DNA of 64,000 nt from positions 54,498,001 to 54,562,000 of the forward strand of contig CM114271.1 in assembly GCA_050084515.1 (NCBI GenBank). Direction: 5' to 3'. Numbering within the stretch: position 1 is the stretch's first letter; each line of letters begins with the position of its first letter. The notes under the pieces were generated by a model. It saw only the letters and a list, made by a program, of their open reading frames with translations, made no database searches and was not told the DNA's origin. Below, piece by piece: positions 39,120 to 50,695 of this stretch. Source of the stretch: Blasia pusilla (Eukaryota; Marchantiophyta; Marchantiopsida; Blasiales). Made by a program: the position numbers and the translations under genes.

Positions 39120-39745
39120 TCTTATGATGATTTCTACCACTCCCCTAGTGTTTTTCTTTTTGGGATCTATAGGTTCCACACTTGCGCTGCTAGAGCGACC
39201 ACCGAATAAGAGGTAAAAGGAGTAGGTTGCAATGGAAGTTAGCGGTATGTGAGATGGAGTTGAGGGGGATTGATGTTTCTCCCAAATTTGAATATGTGAT
39301 TTGATCACGATTCCTGGGGCGTCACACAAACAATCAATGACCCCTCAATTGGACACCGCTCTTTTTCTCTTGCATTTGTACTAAATGCATATCTACTTTT
39401 TCCATCGGATGAGCAATAAAAGAAGGAAGCCACAATGCGAGGTAGCGGTCTGTCAGGTGTAGCTAAGCAGTGCGGATGTGCAATTCTCCCAAATTTGATT
39501 CACTGGTTTGATCTTGATCCATGTAACCGTCTCACACTTGATCAATGACGCCTCCATCTTCAAGATTGCTACTATTTTTCTCTCTAATTTTTTTCCATAA
39601 TGTGCAATAATAGTAATAGGAGTAGGCAACAATATAAGTCAGTGCTCCGTGCGATGGAACTACATGGCGCAGATGCACTTTTTTCCCTCTCCAAATTTGA
39701 TTATTTGGTTTGATCACAATCCATGGAACTAGACGTCGCCGTTTG
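39120..39745 (+). repeat. Degenerate tandem array, three units of about 205 bp
   Basis: Recurring blocks in each unit are ATCAATGACsCCTC, a TTTTTCTC run, AATAAnAG-like A-rich sequence and CCAAATTTGA followed by TTTGATCnnGATyC. The CCAAATTTG blocks begin at about 39282, 39489 and 39691, spaced 207 and 202 bp. Units are strongly diverged. A partial fourth unit may follow. Confidence 0.6.
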
Positions 39746-41581
39746 CCTCTAAGTTTACTACGTATTCTTTCCATCTCATTGCTTTTGCTGCATGTTTCAT
39801 CCTTTGTCATAATCGGTACCCGATCTAAGTGATGTGTTTGAGCTCGATTACTAGAGTTTCAAACCTAGGTCAAAGTATATTCGAGTTAGAGATTTGGACC
39901 AAGAAGTGGACATGGGAATGTTTTTTTGTTTTTGTAAGGATTGAAGAGCACCCTTATAAAGGAGCGGATCTTCGGTGAAGATTGAGTACAATTATGAAGC
40001 ACTCGCCATCTAACATTGGAAGGCATGGTTGTGGTCGAATATTGGGCGACACCATCGTCATTTGATCCATCATGGTTACTAGGTTGACTTGAAGGCATAA
40101 TTAGTCACAATTTCCATTGGTATTCCACGAGCACTAGTCAAATCACAAGGATATTGAGGTGAGATGTGAAAACCTAATCCTCATATCGCCATTTCATAAA
40201 AACATGTCTTAAGCTGAGACGTATGAAATATTTGTAAGACATGAGTTTTTGGTAATCGTTGCGAAACAAAAATGTAGGATTAATCATGCAATCGATGTTG
40301 GAAGTGAAGTAGGGCTAAAATTCTTCACTTGATGATGCAAAAAGTGAAATTGCGTTGAAGTCGTCATAACAATTTATGCATTTTCGCTACTTCCATTAGG
40401 AATATTAGATGGGATTCGGCGCAATTGAGAAATGGTGTGTTTGAAAGAATCTTTCGGTGAGTTTGGCTACATTTTATATGATTATCGAATGAGCTTGGTT
40501 GTGAGTTGTTGCAATCTTCATCTATTAGAGTAATGTGCAAACATATGGATGTGGATAGGAGGCTCAGTCTGATTCCCATAAACTGGTGAAAAGGGTGCAT
40601 TTTTGTGTTGAAATCTACTACAAGAAAAACCTCATGTGAAGAAGGCAGTTGTGACCATCCATGCCTCCACGAATGGCCGCATTCAAGTGTTGTGACCCGA
40701 TCCACGATATTTGCAAAATAATTTCAATGGATTGACCGAAAGAAGGATGGAAAGTATTATCTCACCATCTGTGCTATTAGTGATCTTTAACAATCTAGAA
40801 TGATTGAATCTTCAAAACTTCACTCAGAAGATGCCCATATATACTTTTGTTTTGGAATGAATCTACGATCTTAGTACAAGACAATCTTTCATAGATTTGA
40901 CTTGTGATTGAGATCTAGCATTGCAAGGGAAAGATGTTATAACATTGCATATAGTAAAAATTAGTTTTATAATAGAGACTTTTTTCTATGCCTACAAGAT
41001 TCCTCTCCATATTAACTTGTTCAAATTATTTATACTAAATCTAAATAAGGAGTAAGATCTTACTGGGCTTCGAATTAGGGTTTCCATGAAATCCCATTTC
41101 AAGATCCACAATGGTGGGACACTTTTAGTAATTATAAATCTTGAGGAGGGTTTGAGGAACCCCTCATCAAATGTCACACATGTCCTCTATGGACTCCTAT
41201 GGTGTTGACACATGTCACTTTGAGAGGGGAATTGAACTAAGGAGAGATAATAAAGAAGATTAAATATCACTCTAGAACATGGGCATAGGCTTGCTTGCTT
41301 CATGAACAATGCGCACCTACTCCTCGGATCAACATCATGTTTCTCTCTATGTTATGTACCAATGATGGCGAAGATTCATCTTGCCATTCAAACTAGTGGA
41401 TTGCTCTTTATTCTAAAAGCCATGAACTAAACATTTACCTTCAAAGCACAAAAGACCGTCAACTACAAACATGAACAAAAAATTCTTGTAAGTAAGACTT
41501 AAATGCAGACTTTACTATTCTTTTGAGTATGGAGTATATCACTTTATTCCTTATGCTGGTTTCGACCCGTATGGGATCGTT
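39746..41581. other. Intergenic DNA, no gene seen
   Basis: A 113-codon frame at 40364-40705 (-) and a few shorter ones show no domain or compositional support. Confidence 0.45.
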
Positions 41582-41775
41582 GCACCCCACCGGCTCTAAC
41601 TTTGATCATCCCATTGTGCGATGCATGATTCACTCCGCAATAGTCAACATTGAACGCTGTAGTGTTACTTGAATAGATGCACTCCACCGGCTCTAACTTT
41701 AAACATCCCATCGTGCGATGCATAATTCACTCCACAATCATCAACTCTGAACGCTGTAGTGATACTTGAATACCC
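41582..41775 (+). repeat. 97-bp tandem duplication
   Basis: Two adjacent copies start at 41582 and 41679. Each reads GCACyCCACCGGCTCTAACT ... GCGATGCATrATTCACTCC ... GAACGCTGTAGTG and ends TACTTGAAT. They differ at about a dozen positions. Confidence 0.8.
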
Positions 41776-42226
41776 ATCCCTCGGCCATAAAATTAATCGA
41801 GACCCAGCGTTGTCATTTGAAAACCATATGATAATAGTACAGAAGGTGAAATGTTTTTATCTCCATGGAAAATGATATATCACTTGTGAGTCTTTCTTAA
41901 AATTCTCTTTCAAACTAAATTTGAACTAAAAATTAAAAGTTTGGAGAGTTAATTCCCTCCGTTAACAGAATGGATTAAACTCAGTTAACGAAGATCCGTA
42001 CAATCCATGTACAGTAGTTGAAAGAGCAGTTCGTTTACAACTTGTTGAAAACGGGACTGGATGCAAAAGGATAAGAGCACAAGTGAGATTTGAGGGTTTC
42101 TGAAGAGTAAAAGGTTTTTTGGCTCCCAGCGAATATAGAAGTTCCTAGAAGACACAAGAGGCACAAAGTGCGAAACCCTAGATGCATTCTCAAGTCACGG
42201 GAATTTGAAGCAAAGCTGTTGCGGAC

Positions 42227-42532
42227 ATGGCGAGCTTCGACTCTTCATGCGTAAAATTGCCACTTACAAACGAGTCACGGGTTTCGATGAGCCAGGGCAG
42301 ACCTTCATGTGTGAAAACACCTTCGCAGAATTCGGTGGCGTCCCTACAATTGGGAGAGACGATCATGTCCGGGCATTTTCAGGTTTTCGGTGTGGAAGGA
42401 ACGGAGCTCCTTTCGGCAGCAAAAATGAATGATGGTCCAGAGGGAGACAGACGATATGTAGCATCGCATCTGCGCGACAAATTCAGTCAGAACAGATGGT
42501 TCACAATTCCGCAAGCACTTTCCTACGAGTGA
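42227..42532 (+). CDS. Hypothetical 101-aa frame, low support
   Basis: It starts at an ATG in a favourable context (GGACATGGCG) and ends at TGA, giving a Ser- and polar-rich product beginning MASFDSSCVKLPL. Base composition is higher in GC than the AT-rich DNA to the left. It lies tail-to-tail with psaL, about 620 bp from the psaL stop. A possible donor (CCATCAG, GTAAAT) lies at 42678, but no frame reaches it without a stop. No family recognised; it could be untranslated RNA or chance. Confidence 0.25.
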   Translation: MASFDSSCVKLPLTNESRVSMSQGRPSCVKTPSQNSVASLQLGETIMSGHFQVFGVEGTELLSAAKMNDGPEGDRRYVASHLRDKFSQNRWFTIPQALSYE

Positions 42533-43154
42533 TCCGAACCGCATGCATTCGACAATGGCTGCCAGTCAGTTCCGGAGAAATTGGACCCCTTGCTGAACCC
42601 CGATCGCACGAGGAAAGACGCGAGAAGGTAGTGGTGGAGTTTAGAGGCTACAGATCATCTCAATGCCATTCCATCAGGTAAATAAAAGAGCACTCGGATC
42701 AGCTCTAGTGGATTCAGAAAGACAGCAGCACCGATGTGATCCCCTTGATCTGCAGAAGATCTCTCTGACGACGGGAACGAATGTATTCAACAATTCTGCA
42801 AACGGAAACCGGTACTTCATCTCGATCAACGGGATGGATTGAAGCCATCTTAAGTGGAATTCGACAAATAAGGTGCCGGGTGTCTACCCCGGGCATAACT
42901 TAAGGCACAAGCTCTCCAGACCAGAAGGTATCCACCAAACGGTGGTTACTCGCATCATAAGACCACCACAAATCTCTACAAACTGTCCAGCACCAGCACC
43001 AGCAGCGGCAGCAACGGCAGAAAAATCTCTAAGATTCCATGAAGACATGTGTGTACAAAGTTAACAGGAAATTATCAGTACAATGATGGTTCAAGTTCTT
43101 CCCACCACAGGAGGATCGCGATCACTTCAGCTACCTCAAGAATCTGCTACGCGC

Positions 43155-44864
43155 TTATTTCACGGGGTAGGGGAGGGACAGGACGTAGAGCAGGAAGTAC
43201 GCCCATCCGACTCCAGAAAGACCACCGAAAAAGAACCCTCCGGCGAAGCTCGCCCATCCTTGAGACGTCTGCAGCTTGTCCGCGTCCTTCTTCCTTCCGC
43301 TGAGAGTGAGCGATGGTGCCAGCGATGGTGCGCCCTCCTTGAACTGCGCGATTCCGTAGATGGTCAGGCACACGGACAGGATCACCACCAGTCCTGCGGC
43401 GGCGAGCGAGCCGGCAGTTCCTGCGACCTCCGAGTTACGCAGGGGTCCAGACTTCACGAACGGCCCGACCAGCAAAAAGCCATGGGCGAGCCCGACCTCC
43501 ACTCCTCGGAGAAGAGGCGACACGGCGGTGCGGTAGGCGGGGAGGTTGGAGAGGTACCACGCGATGAGAGGGCTCGATGTCACTGGGGTCTCCAACCCTC
43601 CCACGAATGGGTCTCCGTTCAGGGGTTCGATCACTTGGTACTGCGACACAACCACAACCAACGCCGCGATTACGATCCAGCCCAGCAATGCAGTCAGTCA
43701 GCAGCAGCCTAATTCTACAGCATCGTCCAATTCGCATCCGTCCCGTGATGGTGGAGTACGTACCCGCCGAGGCAAGGGTTGCAGCCTCTCGGTGGATTAG
43801 AACCGAGAGCATCAGGGCAGGTGAGGCGAGAAACGCTACTCTCTATTCGTAGATAGAATGATGGATTTGACCCCTTCCTTCGTCGAGCGCACGGAGGAGG
43901 GAGGAGGTCTCGCTGGGGACGGAGGGAGCACGCTGCCGTAGCCGGTGCCATCTACGTATGTAGGATTCTAGAGAGATGGTGTTGAGTGCAGCCGTCCTGT
44001 CGAAATGGATAGAGAAGAATGACAAAGCCAGCAAGAAATGCGCGAGAAAGACGTAGAATCTATGACTCAGGGGGTTCGGTCTGGTGATATTGGATGGTAT
44101 GTGCAGGCACGCAAGCCATCGGAACGGGATATAATCCGCTATGTCTGCTCAGATAAGCAGAGCGGATAGGATGCTTTTCACTTTCCTGCGCCTCAAAGCT
44201 CGGGTAACCCTTGAAACAGACCCCGACAGATAATGTGCTTCTAAAGCACGCCTGTAACTGCCTATTTGTTCCTGATGCTCACTCTTCTTTCTCTTCTTCT
44301 TCACAAACAGCGAGACATGAATGCCGGCGCCAGTGATCGCAACAGTCTCGCGTGAGAAAACTGTTCGCCTCCAATTAAGGGCACTCCCTTGCCGACAGGG
44401 TGGAGACTTATGCAACCAAAGAAGGAAGGGTCTACAGGGTGGAATTCGTCCCGCGATCTTCACGCCTTCGACGACGTACAGCGAAGAGAATGTAGACAAC
44501 ACCGCCTCCGGCTCCCGTTACGGAGGGATTCTCCTCCACATGTGCGGCATGCGGGCCATCCTCAAAAAAAAGAGGACAATTTCGAGCGCGCGAAATAGAT
44601 AGCTACTACATACTACGCGCGCACGCAGCTCTCACTCACACATCGATTCATTGTTCACCAGGAGAGTACGAGCATTTCTTTTCTTACCTTGCCCTCGCTT
44701 GTAGTCGCTGCGCGCACAGCCAAGCTACGGCTCTGCACAGAGGTCGCACCTCTGAAGCGGAGCGGCGCGACGGAGCCCACGAACGAGCTGCGCACGACGT
44801 TCTTCGTCGCGCTCTGCTGCAGCGACAGCAATCCGCCGGCTCTCACCATCGCTGTAGCTGCCAT
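43155..44864 (-). CDS. psaL: Photosystem I reaction centre subunit XI (PsaL), two exons
   Basis: Exons are 44864-44688 and 43640-43155, with a GT/AG intron of 1047 bp and matching phase, giving 220 aa, the usual plant length. Exon 1 encodes a Ser/Arg/Val-rich chloroplast transit peptide starting [18 protein letters not shown] and reaching AATTSEGK. Exon 2 opens with [20 protein letters not shown] and continues with [38 protein letters not shown] and SLTLSGRKK. It ends in [12 protein letters not shown]. Three membrane helices are visible at about residues 104-122, 134-158 and 191-214. PsaL sits at the edge of PSI in the thylakoid membrane, where it supports trimer formation in cyanobacteria and light-harvesting complex docking in plants. 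Start: first ATG, with the whole transit peptide in frame. A tiny exon of a few codons between the two cannot be excluded, because many plant PsaL proteins have 2-3 extra residues before YQVI. No damage seen. Confidence 0.95.
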
Positions 44865-45202
44865 CTTCGCAATCTGTCAAAGCAAACCTTCCAACAACAA
44901 CAATGCAATCGCTCCTTCTTCCCCACGCACACTCCTTCAGTTCTTCAAGTCCCGGATGCAATCGGAGAGTGTGACCTCAAGCGCAGCAGAAGCGGAGACA
45001 AAAGCACACTCTGAGGAAAAACCCCCCGTTAACTAATCACGCTTAGCGGATCGCAGCGCTAATCAGTCCACTGAGATGGTCGGATCATGCATGCTCACGT
45101 TGCGAACGGCGAACAGCTCATCCCGGCTCCGCAGGGTTCGGCGTTACGTACTTACCGGGATTCCCCGGGCCTTAATCCACGATTAACCTCAGATAGGAAC
45201 TG

Positions 45203-45233
45203 CCACGTGGTGGATTGTAGATACCGGGATAAG
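45203..45233 (-). promoter_or_regulatory. G-box and I-box upstream of psaL
   Basis: CCACGTGG (palindromic G-box) lies at 45203-45210 and GATAAG (I-box) at 45228-45233, about 340-370 bp upstream of the psaL start codon. This pair is typical of light-regulated photosynthesis genes (bound by bZIP/bHLH and GATA-type factors). The sites are seen; control of psaL is inference. No clear TATA box was found on the - strand nearby. Confidence 0.5.
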
Positions 45234-45599
45234 ATTGTGGATAGCGCGTGTAGTGGACTATGAGCCAATGAGGAGACCGAAGGCGACGTTCATGAAGGGA
45301 CCCTAAGAGACGGTCGCCCGTCGCCGTCGTCCCCAGTCCTTGGGTGCTTGGCGTTCCGAGGCCACGGCCGTCGCCCGTCGGCCCTTGACGTGATCGTGAT
45401 CGTGTTCGCCGAAGGTTCCGAGAGCCCTATAAGAACGCGCGAACTATAGGCTTATAAGAACCCGTGGAGCTCGGATATCCGATTGCCCAATAAGAAACAG
45501 GACTTCGGATTCCCGTGCCACTCCCCCGTTGTCCGGATCGCGACTTCGCGGGCTCTCTCATAGCCCCTGTCGGACCGGTGGTTACTGCGTTCACTTCAT

Positions 45600-47635
45600 T
45601 CTTCGGCTTTCTCTTTCATTCTTGGTGTCTCGTATTTTTCAGCCCCGGGCAGGATGTGGTCCTTTTCTTCTTTTTTTTAATTACAATTCTCAATGGGTTT
45701 TCCATCCCTTTTTTATTGAAGTTTCTTTTTCTTCTCAGGAGAGTTCCAATGGTGAGATACATCTCGTTTGTGAATATATTAAGCGAATATTCTCGCTCCA
45801 TTATTTTACCTATTGCACACGGGAAGTTCAGACGAAGAATACCAAAATCATACCCTTTACAAAGAAAAAACATTTCAGGCTTCAAATTAGTATGTTGTCA
45901 CAGTGACACAGTTTCTTAATAGAAAGGTTTTCAAAAAAGATGTCATTAATAGTTTTTTTTTTATATTTAAAATTTGAAACTAAATTTAATTGCAAAAACT
46001 ATATATATTTCACTTTTTAAATACTAAAGAGTAAAAAATCCTCTTTAAATAATACTCATCTCCCCTAAATAATTTCACTCTCAGTAAAAATTTGAACAAT
46101 AATCATTCTTTCCTTCCACTCTTTCCATCAAAATAATATTTACTAATTAAGTTCTTAATTAACTTAGCGTAATTATATTATTTTAATTTTTCTTGAAATT
46201 AATTTTCCATTCTCCAAATATCACATGTGAATTGACACGATTATTTTTCAAAATAATCAAATTATTCTTTTTTAAATTTAAATATAAATTTTATTGTCTA
46301 AAAAAAGTAATAACATTTCACTCTTCTGAGTAATTACAATCCTCCATTCAAATTTAAACCATATCCTAATATCCCCGAGTGATTTTGCTCTTCCATAAAA
46401 TTTATACAAAATTTACTCCTCCATCATAATTTATCTTCCCTTTCCATCAAATATGAATTGAGGCACAATTTCTATTTTTTGGGTTATTTATCATAATTAT
46501 TTTAACTTATTAATATTTAAAATCACCCATTATAATATTGAATAAATTATTCATTGATTAATCAAAAATAAATTTCTATTCCACTCAAATTCCTATCCAT
46601 TTTCTCTATACCCATATATTCTACCTCTTTAATATAATTCAAATAGCAAAATTCATGTTGCCTATTTTGTCTTACTATCTCACTAACTTGTCTTATTATG
46701 CATAGGGATCACTAATTATTTTTATATATATATTCTTGTTAGTCATAGATAATTTAAACAAGTAATTTTTTCCCCTTAAGATTCATTTAATGAGACGAAT
46801 GAAAATGAAAATATTTCTCAAATGAAAAATGTTATAAAGTGTAGTATTAAACACACTCGAAAATTTGAAATTATAGAGTTATGGATAAGTTGTAAGAATA
46901 AATTTCCACTTGAATATAAGGATAATCTTGAATTTTTTTATTAAAATTTTTTTTTGAATTTTTAAAAAAATTTAATTTAGGAACCTATATATCAGAATTA
47001 ATAAAATAATTATTATTATTTTTATCCAAATTTTTTTCAATTTAATATTTAGAAATCCTTCACAAGGAAAGCTTCAAAGTAAAAAATTACATTGTTCTTG
47101 TTATTTATTTTTAAATATTATTTTATTTTTTCCTCATTTTTTGAAAATAATTTAGAATTTACGTCCCAAAATTTACTTCAAACTAACTTTTCTTATTATT
47201 AAAATAATGAAATAATAAATCATTTTTTTAATAAAATTAACTTTCACATGGGAGGGATTTATAATCTCTACATAAGGTTTATTTTCAAAATTAATAAAAA
47301 TTTAAATTTAATATTATTACTAAAACCTCTTTCTTTGGGAACAATCAGACAAAAAATAGAAAAAGAAAGGCTTCACACTGGCATTACTTGGGAGCCTCTT
47401 AATATTATGATTATTTAATCTTAACATAACATATGATTTATAATTTAATAAAATTCTACTAATCATATTCTATGTTAAGTCTTGAATCTATTTTTTAATC
47501 ATCGAACAATATTATTGGTGGAGAGAGTTAAATGTTGAGAGGAGAGATTATTAAAAATCAAAAGGGTATTTTCCAATAAGAATATAGATGGAGCAAGGGC
47601 ACAACTAAAAACTTTTTTACTAATCCATTTCATTA
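45600..47635. other. Very AT-rich intergenic DNA
   Basis: Dominated by A/T runs with no gene-like frame. The 45515-45919 frames are Phe-rich by-products of T-rich sequence. Confidence 0.6.
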
Positions 47636-48045
47636 CGTAAATCATTTTAGTATAAGCATGTGCAATGCATGAGTTTATATTTTTTTTCATAATTAATTCT
47701 CATAATTCTTTAGTGCCAATTTAAATCAATTCCGAGTGATGATATTAGTTAAAAGGTAAATGATCCCCTGGGTCGTGATCACTCTCGCAAATAGTGTAGA
47801 ACGCATTGCAAATGAATGTAAGAGACTCTTATTCTTGGGTACATTTCTAGGGATCTCATGGCGTCATAAAGTCCGACCTCTACTTCTCCTAGCTTCACCC
47901 CAAAGCACTCCCAACCTTCGGTTGAGTCCCAAAGACTCAACCGGTTGCGTATTCCTTAGGTAGCCAAGAAATTGCCAAGCACTAATCAAGTATGGAGAGG
48001 AGAGGAGTTTGCAAAATGAAGGGGCACTCTCCAATAATAAAATAG
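47636..48045 (+). repeat. Dispersed AT-rich repeat, copy 2, with about 225-bp extra segment
   Basis: Front (47640-47765) and back (47990-48045) match the repeat at 19728-19955. In between, 47766-47990 is a GC-richer stretch absent from the first copy. It carries a perfect 8-bp hairpin, GGTTGAGT 47920-47927 with ACTCAACC 47935-47942. The extra segment is probably an insertion, or was lost from copy 1. Confidence 0.45.
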
Positions 48046-50585
48046 ACTTTTCAATATCATATTTCACGGTGTGAGAATATTCCAAATTTTCAACATCCAT
48101 ATTTTTTCATTTGGTATTTATTGAAATCATCTTTAGAGTTAGATTTATCAAAATGAGACGACGTACGAACACATACTTTTATATTTTGACTTTGACATCT
48201 TATGTAGAATAAATTATCACCACCTCCAATTTAGAGTTATAGGCACAATTAGATGAACTTTTCATTTTTATTCTATTTTTTTGTTTTTTGAGAGTGCGAG
48301 ACTCTTCACAAACCACATAGTCATGACTACATATATATATATCAAAAGACACAAATAACCATGAAAAGAAGCAAGATCAATAAGCAATCTTGCTATAAGG
48401 TTTTTAATTCTATCATTCGACATTTTGGTGACTTGTATACTGGTTGAGGGTGTCTTGTATGATCATGCTTATCACTATGAATCATATTATCTTGTTTTCA
48501 AGTTCCCCAACAATAAGGAAAATGAGAAGTTTAGTGGAGTAAATTGAATGAGATAATTTTCCTCGTTTTTTATGAAAAATATCACTTCCATCATTATAAT
48601 CAAGGCAATGTGATCCAAGATTAGTAGAGCCTTTTTGCAATTCACGTGAATGAGAGATCCAAAGTGATGATACCATATCATCATAGAGTGTAACCTCTAC
48701 TCCTCCTTGCTAGCCCGTGAAGAGACCTTGACCTTAGGACCTACAAGTGGAAGACTTGGGTTGAATCTTATGGACTTAATCGATCACGCATATCATAGGT
48801 GAGTGGGTGAAGCCACCATATGCTCATTGGACTTGCATTTGAATCACACAAGACTTACAAGTAGCGAGTCCCACGATTTGTAAATTGTAAGTTGTTTACG
48901 AATCTCTAGACTTGCAAATAATTGTTTGTGAGTTCTATAACTAAAATCTCGACCACAGATTTCCCTCGGGCTTTCGCCTCCTAATCGTTTTTTTTTTTCC
49001 TCGTAACTTTCCAAGACTCCTCTCCTCACATTGCAAGTAGTTTCTTTATATAGTGGAGGTAGGTCTTAAGACTACTATCTAGACTCACAATTTTGTGATA
49101 GTTTTGTGATTATTTTATGACTAAGTTGCAACTAAATTTTTGCAACTTATTTGGGACTACACGGATTTGCAAGTCTAACACTCTTTGTGAACCAACTACG
49201 AGACCCTCATGGTTGACTTGCGGTTTTTTTTTAAGTCTTTGCAACTATCTTGCCAGTGAGATAAAAAACAACTTTTTAGGCATGTTGGACTTGCACATTG
49301 TGAGTCGAACTCTCTATCTTGCGAGTCTAGCATTTGTAAAGTTGCGGCTCTTGGGAATCATAAAGTAGATGAAAATGTATTACTAAGTGTACAATTGGTA
49401 ACGAGTGGAGTAGGAAAGTTAACTAGGGAAAATTTGGAGAAGAGAGATGAGGTTACCTGATAGGAAAATTCATAAAGTATTAGGAAATAGTAAATTTATT
49501 TGTTACAAGTGAGCTATTAGGGAATCCATTGGATTAAACTTCATTTATGTGCTTTGAGAGCCTTTGTTTATATTAACTTAGAGGGGAAACTATTAAAATA
49601 AAAGAGGAAGAAGAAGAAGCCAAGAGAATGGTCATACGGAGGAGGAGCAATTAAGGCAATATAAAGAAGGATGGGGGAAAAATGAAGGGAGGTTATAAGA
49701 AAGTCTAACGAAAGAGATAATAAGAAGAAAAATCGATTTTTTTGGCTAATCCACCTCTTTTTCCACTATTTTCAATTTGATTTTATTATAGTTGATTAAT
49801 TATGGTTGGCAGTTTACCATGGTTAAACTCGCTCATGTTAGTAAAGTTGATAGTTATTGCTTAAATATTCTTGTTAGTTCTTGTTTAGTTACTTACGATT
49901 TTTGATGAATTGACTTACTCATGTTGTGCTCCCCCTTCCACCTTGCCTTATAATGTAATGATATTTTTGTTATTGCGCCCTTCCTTGCTAGGAATCTATA
50001 TAATCCTTCTTGGTTCTTTTGATTCACGTTCTAATCTTTCCCTAAAAGGCAATGTATCTTAAGATTGGCTTCTATACACTTGAACCTCTATTGGTTCTTG
50101 ATCAATTAAGAAGGAGATATGCATTGGTGTGGAGGATCAATCCACTTAGATCAATATGTCACATACTCCTGCATCCTGGTTTCAACCACCTCTTCTTTAA
50201 GTCTAGTGTATTATAATAACAAACCACTTCTCTCAAGCACCTACTTCTCAATAGAAGTTGAAGAGTAGCTCTATATGCAATCCATTTCAAACATACTCCT
50301 TTGGGTTTGTAAGTTATTAACCTCATGTATATGGTTTAGAGGAGGATATGCTAGCTACTGAATGTGCTATCTTTCTATGCTTTTATAGTTTTAAAAGTGA
50401 GATCTCCAAGAAGTAGAAATCCTGTTTCAACTAGAGGAATGAAAAAATTGAGATTACACAAATAAATAAAGAGAAAGGACAAGGAAGGGGAGGGAAGGTA
50501 AGTAGACAAGGGACCCTCATTAGCCCCCCCTCCCCCCCTTCTTTTATTTCCATCCTCCTCTAGTCCCTTCTTTTCTTTCTTTGTC
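48046..50585. other. Intergenic DNA, no gene seen; GACTTGC/GCAAGTC word cluster at 48830-49360
   Basis: No coding signal. Between 48830 and 49360, words such as GACTTGCA, TTGCAAGTC, GCGAGTC and TTTGCAAC recur many times in both orientations without a fixed period. Confidence 0.45.
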
Positions 50586-50695
50586 TTGGCCGTACCAACC
50601 GTCCTCCTTCCAAGTCTTTGCGTATTTCCTCCCACGGTTCCACACGATCATTTTTGTGTACGTCCCACAATAGACTTCGTCTCATTTAAGATCAT

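Noticed and set aside
43083-43852. 209-codon and other frames overlapping psaL
   Set aside because: Shadows of the psaL exon in other frames or on the other strand.
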